Assembly (NCBI RefSeq): GCF_048892425.1
Contig: NZ_JBLZHU010000006.1
Coordinates: 186,001-250,000, forward strand
Direction of reading: 5' to 3'
DNA from: Pacificispira sp002696645
GTDB lineage: Bacteria; Pseudomonadota; Alphaproteobacteria; UBA8366; Aestuariispiraceae
Length of the DNA: 64,000 nucleotides
A program made the translations under genes and the position numbers. Below are positions 26,685-35,985 of the stretch, one piece after another (within the stretch, counting starts at the first letter, position 1; every line of letters begins with the position of its first letter). The notes beneath the pieces are model-generated. The model saw only the letters and a program-made list of their open reading frames with translations, was not told the origin of the DNA and made no database searches.

Positions 26685-28078
26685 TGATAGATAAATCCGC
26701 ACTTTCTCGTGGCCTTGCGGTGGTTGTTTCCGGTCTGACCTGTGTCGGAATTCAGGGCGGTGCCGCGGTAGCGGAGCAGGGGGCAGAGGCCTCCCTTCTG
26801 GGGCAGGTTCTGGAAAACGCGACCTACGAGTCAAAGACGGTCATGACGGCCTTTCCCCGGGCCGTTCATCAGGCGGATTCCAGCGGGATTGAGGATGAAC
26901 CGGTCGAGGCGTGGACCCATCTGAGTTTAGACAGCACGACCTTTCTGGATGATTATTGGACTTTTGGCCTGGGGGTGGAGGCTTTGGCGTCAACCTATCG
27001 CGGCGCGGAAAGGGGGGCTTTCAGTGCGCCTGGTGTCCGTAAAGGCCATGGCCGCTATGTCGATTTAAGCCGCATGACCCTATCGTATCTGGGCGATACG
27101 GTTGAGGTTCTGGCGGGCAAGGATGCTATCCCAATCGGACTGGCCGAAATTTACTCTCCAACCGATCTATATGGCGCTGAAAATACGGCCAATCCCCAGC
27201 AACCCGTCGACTATGGCGTCTGGCAATTGCGCACCGATCTGTATGTCGGCAGTGATCGATTGACCGGCATCATTCTGCCAATTGAAGAAAGTGCCCCAGG
27301 CCCCGCTGAACATTCGCGCTGGAATGGCCCGAACGGGTCTGGTGGGTCGGACTTCGCCAATTTGAACATCACCGGACTGCCACTCGGCATTTCGCCTGAA
27401 ATCGTTGATGATTACCGGGATAGCACGCCATCCAACTGGAGTTATCTGCTGCAGTATAAAGGCACGGCAACGAATCTTGATTACTTCATAACTGCTTACA
27501 ACGGGGTTGGTCCTTATCCGGTTTTGAAGAACCCAGCTTCAGGACAATTCAATCCCTATACAAAGGTATATCCCACCGTATCGATTGCCTCTGCAGGCAG
27601 CGCGCTGGTTCAGGGATCCTGGAAGTTCTATGGCGAAGGTCTGGCATATTGGGCAGAAGAAGATACCGATGATGATTTTGCACGCGCGTTGATCGGTGCG
27701 AAATATCGCGAAACCCAATTTGCGAATTCAATCGGCTGGAAAGAGATCACGCCAATTATTGAATATTCAAAAGAATGGCGGTTCGGTCTTCAGGATCATC
27801 CAGATTACAATACATCCTCGAAAGAGGCGCGACCCAACCCGAATAATGTCCTGATGTCGCTGACAGTTGAAGCGAACGATGAATGGAAGTTTGGGGGCAT
27901 GCACGGTCATTCCTTAAAAGACTGGGATTCCACCAGCCAGGTTTTTGCGCGCTATCAACCCAACGATAATTTATGGACAATGATTTCCTTTGTTGAATAT
28001 CACGGGAATGAAGGCACTCAGTTTGGGCGCTATGACAGGAACGACAACGTTTCTTTGACGGTGAATTATAGTTTCTAG
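26684..28078 (+). CDS. Outer-membrane beta-barrel protein of the RND operon
   Basis: A 464-residue exported protein. The start is a GTG that shares one base with the stop of the RND gene. A signal peptide (hydrophobic LAVVVSGLTCVGI, likely cleavage after AVA at about residue 30) leads to a sequence rich in alternating polar and aromatic strands that ends in VSLTVNYSF, a C-terminal phenylalanine typical of Bam substrates. Strand patterns recall DUF1302-like or porin-like barrels that accompany LolA-like and RND genes. The predicted role is the outer-membrane station of the same transport system. Specific family uncertain. Confidence 0.8.
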   Translation: MIDKSALSRGLAVVVSGLTCVGIQGGAAVAEQGAEASLLGQVLENATYESKTVMTAFPRAVHQADSSGIEDEPVEAWTHLSLDSTTFLDDYWTFGLGVEALASTYRGAERGAFSAPGVRKGHGRYVDLSRMTLSYLGDTVEVLAGKDAIPIGLAEIYSPTDLYGAENTANPQQPVDYGVWQLRTDLYVGSDRLTGIILPIEESAPGPAEHSRWNGPNGSGGSDFANLNITGLPLGISPEIVDDYRDSTPSNWSYLLQYKGTATNLDYFITAYNGVGPYPVLKNPASGQFNPYTKVYPTVSIASAGSALVQGSWKFYGEGLAYWAEEDTDDDFARALIGAKYRETQFANSIGWKEITPIIEYSKEWRFGLQDHPDYNTSSKEARPNPNNVLMSLTVEANDEWKFGGMHGHSLKDWDSTSQVFARYQPNDNLWTMISFVEYHGNEGTQFGRYDRNDNVSLTVNYSF

Positions 28079-28121
28079 TCCTCAATACGTTTCTTAGAAA
28101 AAGTGGATAATTGATTGAATT

Positions 28122-28176
28122 ATAATGTATATTCTGTTTTGTTTTGTATTTATATATTTTCCATAATATACATTAT
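28122..28176. repeat. AT-rich perfect 12-bp inverted repeat
   Basis: ATAATGTATATT (28122-28133) and AATATACATTAT (28165-28176) flank a 31-base spacer in a very AT-rich gap after the barrel gene. It could be a protein-binding site, a terminator-like structure or the remnant of a mobile repeat. No coding sequence is present. Confidence 0.6.
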
Positions 28177-28301
28177 CACGATTAATATAAAGAGATACGT
28201 GGAAGAGTCGGCCACTGCCTTGCGCCACCCTCTTGCCAATAAAACGGAAACCAACTACGCCGTTAAGCATACAAGGTATCCTGCGATCAGAAACGGACGT
28301 C

Positions 28302-29246
28302 ATGACAAACACATCAACCCGGCCCTCGGATCACAGCGTCCCTGATCAGCAGGTATTGGGCATTGTGCTGATCCTGGCGTCCAACGTGATCATGGCGCTG
28401 GGCGATGCGCTGATAAAATATGTTAGCGCCGATCTGACGATCTGGCAGATATTTGTCGTCCGGTCTGTTTTCGCGTTTTGTTGTCTGGGCGCCTTTGCCT
28501 ATTGGAACAGAGGCCCGGTCGCGCCCAGGCACTATGGCTGGGTTCTGTTACGCAGCCTGTTCCTGGTATTGACCTGGTTGTCATTCTACGCCTCCCTTCC
28601 CGTTCTAAACCTCTCTCTGGCCGCCGTGGTGATTTACACCAATGTGATCTTCACAACGCTTTTGTCTGCGGTGCTGTTCAAAGAGCGCGTTTCCGTCAAA
28701 CAATGGCTGGGCGTTCTGTCCGGATTTGTCGGCGTCGCAATAATCTTACGGCCCGGCACCGACAGTTTCTCCTGGTTCGTCCTGATGCCCTTGGCGGGCG
28801 CATTGTGTTATTCCTTAGCCAGCCTTGTGACGCGCCATAAATGCCAGGGGGAACGCGCCCTCACCCTCGCCGCATCTCTGCATGTCTCTTTCATCTTCAT
28901 TGGGGCGCTGGCGACGGTTCTGATTGCAGCGATTGGTGTCACTGACACGGTTAGAGACTTTTCCTACTTTCTGTTTGGCAGTTGGACACCCCTGACAATG
29001 AATGCCTGGGGTATCATGGCGCTGTTAGGGCTGTTATCGGCGTCTTTCTCCCTAGGGGTGGCGCGGGCCTATCAGGTCGCCCCCTCCCAGATCATCGCCA
29101 CATTTGACTATAGCTATCTGGTTTTTGCCGCCGTCTGGGGGTTCCTGTTCTTCGCAGAAATCCCTTCGATCACAACTCTCATCGGGATGGCTGTCATTAC
29201 TTTCGCAGGTGTTCTGGTTTCAGGCCGAACCAGGCCCCGCGCTTAA
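28302..29246 (+). CDS. DMT-superfamily (EamA) transporter
   Basis: A 314-residue inner-membrane protein with ten hydrophobic segments in two EamA repeats (about 25-150 and 170-305). The first repeat shows ALGDALIKYVSADL and the end-of-repeat motif FKERVSVKQWLGVLSGFVGV; the second ends FFAEIPSITTLIGMAVI. The frame is open 23 codons further upstream, but that extension is polar with no start signal, so I use the ATG at 28302. Members export or exchange metabolites such as amino acids, purines or sugars; the substrate is unknown here. The ligase gene downstream is 102 bases away on the same strand. Confidence 0.9.
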   Translation: MTNTSTRPSDHSVPDQQVLGIVLILASNVIMALGDALIKYVSADLTIWQIFVVRSVFAFCCLGAFAYWNRGPVAPRHYGWVLLRSLFLVLTWLSFYASLPVLNLSLAAVVIYTNVIFTTLLSAVLFKERVSVKQWLGVLSGFVGVAIILRPGTDSFSWFVLMPLAGALCYSLASLVTRHKCQGERALTLAASLHVSFIFIGALATVLIAAIGVTDTVRDFSYFLFGSWTPLTMNAWGIMALLGLLSASFSLGVARAYQVAPSQIIATFDYSYLVFAAVWGFLFFAEIPSITTLIGMAVITFAGVLVSGRTRPRA

Positions 29247-29348
29247 AGTCAGCACGGAATAGGCAATCAAGTCTGGACTAGGCCTCGACGGGTTTGATCA
29301 TTCTCCCTAAACTGACCAAAAGCTGACATTGTGAATGGGTCATTTCCT

Positions 29349-30716
29349 ATGCCAAAGCCTATCAGAGTGAAAGAAGTTGAAGACTTTCTGTCCACCCATC
29401 CCGACACGAAATATATAGATGCGTTTATCTTTGATCTGTGCGGATTTCCCCTGGGAAAGCGCTATCCGATCCAGGATATCGACAAGCTGTATGCAGATGG
29501 ACTGACGATGTGTGCGGCGGTGTCGCTGTTGGATGCGACGGGCAATACCAGCGACCCGATGGGGCTTGGCGTCTCGGATGGGGACCCGGATGCGCTGGCC
29601 CTACCCATCCCGGGCACGTTAGCCCCGGTTGCCTGGGCATCAGAGCCCACAGCACAGGTTCTGCTGGAAATGCGCCGGCCCCAGACAGGCGATATTGTCC
29701 CGTTCGAGCCACGCCAGATTCTGCGTCGCGTTGTGGATCGCTTTGCGGACCTGGACATCACACCGGTCGTCGCACTGGAACTGGAATTCTATCTGATCGA
29801 TATGGACAGAGCGGAAGATGGCGGGCCCCTGCCCGTTAAATCCCCGCTGAATGGCCGCCCGGCCCGGGCCAATCAGGTTTATAGCATTGAGGCATTGGAA
29901 GAATATGCCGAGATCCTGACGGCGATTACCGATGCCTGTGCCTTACAAGGTGTCCCCGCCTCTATCGCGTCGGGTGAGTTTGCCCCTGGGCAGTTTGAAT
30001 TGAACCTGACTCATGTGGCTGATGCTATGGCGGCCGCTGATCATGCCTGCCTGCTGCGGCGTACCGTGCGCGCCGTGGCACGGACTTTTGGCATGGAAGC
30101 GACCTTTCTGTCCAAACCCTTCCTGGAAGAGTCCGGTTCCGGCCTGCATGTCCATATGAGCTTCTGTGACAAGGATGGGCATAACATCTTCCACGAAGAA
30201 ACGGACACGGATGAAATCCAGATGCGCCGGGCCATGGCGGGATTACAGGCCGCAATGCCGGAATCCATGGCGATCTTTGCGCCCAATCTGAATGCGTTCC
30301 GACGGTTCGCGCCCAACCTGTTTGTGCCGGTCACACTAGATTGGGGCTATGACAACCGATCTGTCGCCTTCCGCATTCCATCCGGACGGGGACAGGCCAA
30401 AAGGATTGAACACCGGGTCGCGGGCGCGGATGCCAATCCCTATCTGGCGCTGGCCAGTGTTCTGGCAGGCGTTCATCATGGCCTATCGAACAAGTTGGAG
30501 CCGATCAGTGAGGCACGCGCGGGCAATGCCGGCGAAGAGGTCGACCCGCGCCTGCCATTGACGATTTGGCACGCTCTGGAGCGATTGGAGGATGCACCCA
30601 TTCTCAATGACTATCTGGGGGCGGATTATGTACAGATGTACAAAACCGTGAAAGAGAATGAATTTAAAGACCTGCTGTCTGCCGCCCTGCCCCGTGAATA
30701 TGACTGGTATCTGTAA
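29349..30716 (+). CDS. Glutamine synthetase-family ligase (gamma-glutamylpolyamine synthetase-like)
   Basis: A 455-residue type I glutamine-synthetase fold enzyme. Metal and substrate residues are in place: LELEFYLID, the SGEFAPGQFELNL segment, SGLHVHMS, NRSVAFRIP and RIEHRVAGADANPY; it ends in DWYL. It lacks the adenylylation-loop tyrosine context of GlnA, and its sequence is nearer the GlnA3/PuuA-like group that ligates glutamate to amines such as putrescine. It forms gamma-glutamyl amides from glutamate, ATP and an amine; the amine is not determined. A GTG 18 bases upstream is an alternative start. mazG follows after eight bases. Confidence 0.88.
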   Translation: MPKPIRVKEVEDFLSTHPDTKYIDAFIFDLCGFPLGKRYPIQDIDKLYADGLTMCAAVSLLDATGNTSDPMGLGVSDGDPDALALPIPGTLAPVAWASEPTAQVLLEMRRPQTGDIVPFEPRQILRRVVDRFADLDITPVVALELEFYLIDMDRAEDGGPLPVKSPLNGRPARANQVYSIEALEEYAEILTAITDACALQGVPASIASGEFAPGQFELNLTHVADAMAAADHACLLRRTVRAVARTFGMEATFLSKPFLEESGSGLHVHMSFCDKDGHNIFHEETDTDEIQMRRAMAGLQAAMPESMAIFAPNLNAFRRFAPNLFVPVTLDWGYDNRSVAFRIPSGRGQAKRIEHRVAGADANPYLALASVLAGVHHGLSNKLEPISEARAGNAGEEVDPRLPLTIWHALERLEDAPILNDYLGADYVQMYKTVKENEFKDLLSAALPREYDWYL

Positions 30717-30724
30717 GGAACCCC

Positions 30725-31525
30725 ATGACCGACACATCCAATATTGATCGCCTGTTGGCGGTCATGGCCAGATTGCGCGATCCCAACGGCGGCTGTCCCT
30801 GGGATCTGCAACAGGACTTTACCAGCATTGCCCCCTACACGATCGAGGAAGCCTATGAGGTCGCAGACGCGATCGAGCGCGGCGACCGCAATGACCTTAA
30901 GGACGAACTGGGCGATCTGTTGCTGCAGGTCGTGTTCCATGCCCGCATGGCACAGGAGGAAGGCAGCTTCGATTTTGATGCGGTCGCAGGCGCGATCACG
31001 GACAAGATGATCCGCCGTCATCCGCATGTCTTTGGAACAGATGGCGCGGATACACCTGACAAGGTCAAGGCAAGCTGGGAGGAAACCAAGGCTGTGGAGC
31101 GTGCCGAAAAAGGCCAAGATGACAGCGCCCTGTCCGGGGTGGCCCGCGCCCTTCCCGCCCTGATCCGCGCAGAGAAACTCTCCAAGCGCGCGGCACGGGT
31201 CGGCTTCACATGGTCAGAGCCCCGCGAAGTCTTCCGCGATCTGGAGGAGGAAGTCGATGAGTTAAAAGAGGTTATCGCTGAAGGCGGCGATCCCGACCGG
31301 CTGGAGGACGAAATGGGCGATATCCTGTTCGTCGCTGCCAATCTGGCCCGCATGCTGAAAGTTGATCCCGAAAAAGCCCTGGCCCGCACCAACCGAAAGT
31401 TCGAAATGCGATTCCGCGCGATAGAAGCCGCCGTCGCAGCGGAGGGCAAACGCGTCGAAGATGTCCCCCTGGCAGAACTGGACCGCCATTGGAACGCCGC
31501 AAAAGGTGTGGAGAAGAAGTCTTAG
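30725..31525 (+). CDS. mazG: Nucleoside triphosphate pyrophosphohydrolase
   Basis: A 266-residue MazG with two MazG domains, the full bacterial length. Domain 1 has CPWDLQQ and the EEAYE ... DELGDLLLQ metal-binding pattern at about 40-66; domain 2 has EEEVDELKE and DEMGDILF near 175-205. It hydrolyses NTPs or dNTPs to the monophosphate and pyrophosphate, cleaning non-canonical or excess nucleotides. AAGGAA precedes the ATG. It is probably co-transcribed with the glutamine synthetase-like gene. Confidence 0.95.
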   Translation: MTDTSNIDRLLAVMARLRDPNGGCPWDLQQDFTSIAPYTIEEAYEVADAIERGDRNDLKDELGDLLLQVVFHARMAQEEGSFDFDAVAGAITDKMIRRHPHVFGTDGADTPDKVKASWEETKAVERAEKGQDDSALSGVARALPALIRAEKLSKRAARVGFTWSEPREVFRDLEEEVDELKEVIAEGGDPDRLEDEMGDILFVAANLARMLKVDPEKALARTNRKFEMRFRAIEAAVAAEGKRVEDVPLAELDRHWNAAKGVEKKS

Positions 31526-31540
31526 AGGGCTTGTTGTTTC

Positions 31541-31890
31541 TTACACGTCTTCAAAACCAAAAAACGCCCCGCATTCGGAATGGGATGGGACGATAAGACG
31601 GTCATTGTGACGATTGAAGCGCACTTGATTCCGCTTGAACAGGTTTTCGACCGCCCCTAAATTATCGACGTCGAATATCAACCCTCTATGTCGCAGTTCC
31701 GTGTCGCCCAGGGTTTGTTCTATGCCATATTCTATTGCGATATGATCCGGCGTTCGGACGGAAACACGACCATATAGGTCCCAAAGGGGTGAACACCATT
31801 TGGCGTAACGGTAAACCCCATTCGCTGATACCGTTCCCGGGCCAAATCCAGACTTACCGCGATCAGCACGTAAAGATCAATTAAACGCAT
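31541..31890 (-). pseudogene. Degraded glyoxalase-like (VOC) protein gene
   Basis: Reading leftwards from an ATG at 31890, the frame gives LARERYQRMGFTVTPNGVHPFGTYM, the N-terminal half of a glyoxalase-like domain, and stops at TAG after about 50 codons. Shifting by one base before the stop restores a frame that continues TPDHIAIEYGIE and GLIFDVDNLGAVE to GFFGFED-like residues and a TAA at 31543-31541, just after mazG (convergent). So a single-base frameshift splits one gene. The product is also short for the family, so internal deletion is likely too. A sequencing error remains possible. Confidence 0.65.
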
Positions 31891-32178
31891 AATACTCGAT
31901 TTTCAGTTTAATAATGAGTTTGCAGGTCTCATCTTTAATCATAATTGATCCCCTATAAAAATTCTCATTATATCATATACAACTTTATATATATTTATAA
32001 AAATGAGCTTCTCCAGCACTGACAACGGAATGCTCCAGAGAAACCCGATGCTCGTTACAAGGCATCAAACGATAAATTTTTGTTTTAATTGACATTCTTC
32101 TTGAAGCGCTTCATTAAAATATTCAATCACTGAGATTTTGGGGTGGGCGCTTCAATACACGTTTAGATCGGTATTATT
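31891..32178. other. AT-rich intergenic region before the autotransporter-like gene
   Basis: No coding sequence. It contains an 8-bp inverted repeat (ATAATGAG at 31911-31918, CTCATTAT at 31964-31971) and long TA-rich runs at about 31970-32005, consistent with a promoter region or transferred DNA. No confident promoter boxes. Confidence 0.4.
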
Positions 32179-34014
32179 GTGTTAAAGAACATTATTGCCT
32201 TGAAAACGTGGACTCGAAAACTCGGCTGTGCATTTGCCTTTTTTGGTCTTTCACTGCCTTTGGTCAACAGTGCCTTCGCAATCAGCGCTGGGTGCACTGC
32301 TTGGAATGTGACAAACCCCAACAACGACGGCTTATTAGCCACCAACGTAGCTTTTAGCGCCTGGGAAGTGGCCAAGATCACATTCACACATAATTCCGGC
32401 GCATCGCCAAACAATTATACCTACACCTATACGGACAACAATAACGCCGCCAATTCTCGCTCCGCCACGGCGGGAAGCACCACCACCGGCGAAACCGTCA
32501 CCCTCACCATCCAAATCCCAGCTGATACAACAGACGGTCGGCTTTTTTGGAATGCCTCCGGCACAACCGCGCTTTACAGCTTTACTGGGAACTGTGTTGC
32601 CGGAACAGAACCGGTCATCAAGGCATCAACATCTTCCGCCAGCACCACAGCAGCCGTTATCAGCGCTGTCTCGCGATCCCAAACCACGGTTATTCAACGG
32701 AACATCGCGTCGCGCGTCTCATCGGCAATCAGTACTGACAACAATTCCAGCACGGATAACGTACAACGCCCTCCCCCTTCAATGCGCGAAACCGGCACCC
32801 ATCGTACCGGCCTGACTGGCGCCACCGCCAGTGATGATCCTGATAGCATCACCGACCGCAACGAGGCGTTGCGGCTGATGGCAATGATGGGCAGCTTTGA
32901 TAGTTCCACTGGTCATGGCATGAACATGCTTGGTCTTGGCCCTGCAGACCCGGGAAATAATGGTGATATTGGCGGGGTCAGCGACATTGATGGGCGATCC
33001 GCATTGCAAAGTGAATCGCCCTTCACAGTGTGGGGTCATGGATCCTTTACCTCGGTCGAGAGTAACTATGTCAATGGCGCAACGAACAACAGCTATGACG
33101 GCGATGTCTGGGGCTACAGTGTTGGGCTGGATTACAAATTCGCCGATGCCCTGATAGCGGGCCTGTCACTTGGCTACACCGATACTGATCTGAGTACGGC
33201 CTTCAACAATGGCAGCTATAAGGAAACCGGTTGGACCGCATCGCCCTATGTCATTTATCGTCCGATGCCAAACCTGAACATCGTCGCTGAAGCCGGGTAT
33301 GGCATTGGTGACATTGGTGTTACACGAGGGAATAGTACGACCTTCGGCACGACAGAATCTGACATGTGGTATGCGGCACTTAGCACATCCTATCGGATCC
33401 AGGCGCATGACACTCTGCCGGTATCCCTGACACCGTCAATGGCCTTCATTGCCGCCCGTAAAACCGTTGATGGCTATCGCGAAAGTGACGGTACGGCGGT
33501 TGGCGAAACAACGTCCAACACCCGCCAGATCAAACCGGCCATTGAGGCCGCCTATAGATTCACGCCCACTCAAAGCCTGACCATAACGCCATTCCTTGAA
33601 ACTGGCCTGATTTATGATTTTACCGATGAAACCAACAATGACAAAAACGCGTTCAATATCGGCGGCGGGGTTCGCCTTTTCGAAAGCGCCATAGGGCTCA
33701 ATGCTGCCCTCGAAGGCAGTTATCTTGCCGGGCGATCCGATTACACCCAATACACCATCGGCGGAACCATCACCTATGGCTTTGCTCTAACAAATCAAGA
33801 CGGACAACAAGTGGGCATTCTCACACCGTCCTTCTCAAGCGACCTGAACGAATATGGCAATCAGCGACTGCAGGCAGGTGTTGGTTTTGACAGAGGCCGT
33901 TTCTCAAGTCAGGTCGCGGTAGAACATATGATGTCGGGCATCAGTGACGCTGACAATGCTGCGCCAATTGCCGGGGACAGTCGCGTTTCGGTGCGCATGT
34001 CGATGCCCTTCTAA
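32179..34014 (+). CDS. Autotransporter-type beta-barrel outer-membrane protein
   Basis: A 611-residue surface protein. The signal peptide (LGCAFAFFGLSLPLV) is probably cleaved after SAFA at about residue 34. Residues about 35-150 form a Thr/Asn/Ser-rich exposed region with two cysteines (GCTAWN and GNCVAG), followed by a low-complexity linker. Residues about 320-611 are an autotransporter barrel with alternating strands (SPFTVWGHGSFTS, VWGYSVGLDYKF) and a C-terminal MSMPF. The passenger is short, so it may act as an adhesin or structural protein and not as a secreted enzyme. The start is a GTG with a weak ribosome-binding site. Confidence 0.85.
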   Translation: MLKNIIALKTWTRKLGCAFAFFGLSLPLVNSAFAISAGCTAWNVTNPNNDGLLATNVAFSAWEVAKITFTHNSGASPNNYTYTYTDNNNAANSRSATAGSTTTGETVTLTIQIPADTTDGRLFWNASGTTALYSFTGNCVAGTEPVIKASTSSASTTAAVISAVSRSQTTVIQRNIASRVSSAISTDNNSSTDNVQRPPPSMRETGTHRTGLTGATASDDPDSITDRNEALRLMAMMGSFDSSTGHGMNMLGLGPADPGNNGDIGGVSDIDGRSALQSESPFTVWGHGSFTSVESNYVNGATNNSYDGDVWGYSVGLDYKFADALIAGLSLGYTDTDLSTAFNNGSYKETGWTASPYVIYRPMPNLNIVAEAGYGIGDIGVTRGNSTTFGTTESDMWYAALSTSYRIQAHDTLPVSLTPSMAFIAARKTVDGYRESDGTAVGETTSNTRQIKPAIEAAYRFTPTQSLTITPFLETGLIYDFTDETNNDKNAFNIGGGVRLFESAIGLNAALEGSYLAGRSDYTQYTIGGTITYGFALTNQDGQQVGILTPSFSSDLNEYGNQRLQAGVGFDRGRFSSQVAVEHMMSGISDADNAAPIAGDSRVSVRMSMPF

Positions 34015-34070
34015 ACATGGGGCATTACCATGATGTCACACGAACCACCCCTTAAAACATCTCCTTCAAT

Positions 34071-34718
34071 TTATGAATCGGGTTGCAGAAAAACATCATA
34101 GGACACCATGACATGCGCCTGATAGGCGGGGCGTTCGGTCAGGCGGGCATAATAGCGGGCAATATTTGGTAAGTCGGTGCGGTCAATATCGATATCGAAA
34201 TACCGATACAGGACATGGCCGAAATGGATATCGGCAAGGGTCAAGCTGTCCCCGACCAGAAAGGCCTGATCTTTTAGTCTTGCATCCGCGATAACCAGTT
34301 TTTCTTCCAGAGCGGCGACAGATTGGTGAATGGCCATAGGGTCGACTTGGTCCTTTGGCGTGCGGATCAGACGCCAGAAGATCGGGACAGTAAAGCCCAT
34401 GGCGACATTGATTTTGGACCATTCGGCCCATCGGTCCACCTCTGTCCGGGCCAGCAATTCCTTGGGCCAGAAGGCGTTGTCTGCATAACGCGTGGCCAGA
34501 TAGCGCAAGATCGCTCCAGTTTCCCACAGTGGCGGATTTGTCCCATCCTGCAACACGGGAATGGCGCGATTAGGATTGAGTTGAAAGAACGCGTCGGTAT
34601 CGGTGCCGCCAAAATTATGGCCGATGTCATGGCGTTCATAGGCAAGGCCCAGCTCCCCGATGCACCACATTAGGGCTTGGACATTTGATGAGGTCTTTCG
34701 ACCCCAGACGGTTAACAT
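34071..34718 (-). CDS. Glutathione S-transferase family protein
   Basis: A 215-residue GST. The N-terminal thioredoxin-like domain begins LTVWGRKTSSNVQAL, with a serine pair at the usual catalytic position, contains the cis-proline region NRAIPVLQDG, and has ETGAILRYL as the glutathione-binding ESxAI variant. The helical domain (about 85-210) keeps the GDSLTLADIHFG capping motif. It conjugates or reduces substrates with glutathione in the cytosol; the substrate is unknown. It lies 10 bases after the deacetylase gene on the same strand and converges on the autotransporter gene. Confidence 0.93.
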   Translation of the reverse strand: MLTVWGRKTSSNVQALMWCIGELGLAYERHDIGHNFGGTDTDAFFQLNPNRAIPVLQDGTNPPLWETGAILRYLATRYADNAFWPKELLARTEVDRWAEWSKINVAMGFTVPIFWRLIRTPKDQVDPMAIHQSVAALEEKLVIADARLKDQAFLVGDSLTLADIHFGHVLYRYFDIDIDRTDLPNIARYYARLTERPAYQAHVMVSYDVFLQPDS

Positions 34719-34728
34719 TGTTCAATTC

Positions 34729-35985
34729 CTAACTGCGTGGCGAGATTTGTTGCAGGCGCACAATGGTGGAGACCGGGACAAGTTGAAATCCCTGTTCACG
34801 TGCTGTCTTCATCCATTCTGACACAACCGCCAATGTTTCGGGATGCGGGTGACCAATGGCGATGGCATAGCCTTGGCGCTTGGCAGTCTCTTCAACCCGG
34901 CTTAACTGCTTGCGGATCGCATCGGTATCGATTGTGTTGTCCAGAAACACATCCCGCACGGCGTATGGCATCCCCAGCGCGGCGGCAGTGCTGTATCCTT
35001 TAGAGTCCGAGGTTGTAACTGAATCGACGAAAATCAAACCGCGTCGCTTTAATTCGCTCAGGACAAGGCGCATCCCCTCCGAATCCGCCGTGAAACGGCT
35101 GCCCATATGATTGTTGATCCCGACATAGCCGGAAAACTGGGAAAGGCCCCAATCCAGTCGTCGCAGGATTTCCTGGGGTCCCAATTCCTTTTGTAATGCA
35201 TTGGGGCCGGGATCAACGCCAAGGTCCAGCGGAGCCATGGGCATATGAACCAGAATTTCATGTCCCCTTTGGCGCGCTGCGGAAACCATTTCCTGTAAAT
35301 GATGACCATAGGTCAGAAACGCCAGGGTCAGCGGTGCTGGCAGATTGATTGCCTCCCTGCTGTGCGCCTGATCAATGCCCAGATCATCAAAAATCAGGGC
35401 GATCATGGGCATACCGGGAATGGGCGTCAGTGGGACGGCATTGGCAAGCCAGGTATCTGGATCCGCCATCGGACCGGGAGGCGCCAAAGCGGGCGCGTCG
35501 GGCAATCCGTTTTCAGAGTTTCGGTTCTCTGGGGCCGCGGGTTCCGGTACAGATAGCTCCGGGGCTGGCACTGGCGCGGCGGGTGCAGGAATCGGGGTGA
35601 CCAGGGCAGGTTTTTCTGCCTGTTTTGGGGCCTCATTCGGGTCCGGGCGCAATGCTTCTGGTTGGTTTGCCAGACTTTCTTCATACAGTCGTTTCGCGGT
35701 TTCTGACCCCTGTACGATGACAGGTAAAGGCGGGCCTTTGGGCAGGGTCGCTTCGTCAATATCGTTCTGATTGATCTGAACCGTGGATTGGGGAGATGGC
35801 ACGGTTTCAGAGGGGCCCAACCATAAACCCAAGCCGGTCCCCACCAGGATGCCAATAACCAAAACCCCGCCGACAACGGCGCTGTAGAGAAACCGGGTTG
35901 TCCGGAACCAAGGCAGACGATGCGCTGCGTGATGAATGCGCGCGCCAGACGCCCCCTTGCCTTTTTTTCTTGAAGCTGTCGCCAT
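34729..35985 (-). CDS. Divergent polysaccharide deacetylase family protein
   Basis: A 418-residue protein with a basic N-terminus, one membrane anchor at about 32-58, a Pro/Ala-rich linker (about 75-185) and a C-terminal catalytic-type domain of the divergent polysaccharide deacetylase family (YibQ-like). Family stretches include IALIFDDLGID, HEILVHMPMAPLD, GYVGINNHMGS, LIFVDSVTTSD and AIAIGHPHPET. Metal-binding His/Asp pairs are visible in these. It is probably periplasmic and acts on a cell-envelope polysaccharide, though activity of the family is poorly proven. A TTG at 36015 is an alternative start; the ATG at 35985 has GGAAAAG upstream. Confidence 0.88.
   Translation of the reverse strand: MATASRKKGKGASGARIHHAAHRLPWFRTTRFLYSAVVGGVLVIGILVGTGLGLWLGPSETVPSPQSTVQINQNDIDEATLPKGPPLPVIVQGSETAKRLYEESLANQPEALRPDPNEAPKQAEKPALVTPIPAPAAPVPAPELSVPEPAAPENRNSENGLPDAPALAPPGPMADPDTWLANAVPLTPIPGMPMIALIFDDLGIDQAHSREAINLPAPLTLAFLTYGHHLQEMVSAARQRGHEILVHMPMAPLDLGVDPGPNALQKELGPQEILRRLDWGLSQFSGYVGINNHMGSRFTADSEGMRLVLSELKRRGLIFVDSVTTSDSKGYSTAAALGMPYAVRDVFLDNTIDTDAIRKQLSRVEETAKRQGYAIAIGHPHPETLAVVSEWMKTAREQGFQLVPVSTIVRLQQISPRS

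Noticed and set aside
31541..31890. Two separate small genes on the minus strand after mazG
   Set aside because: The two frames are consecutive halves of one glyoxalase-like protein joined by a one-base shift, so a pseudogene is simpler.
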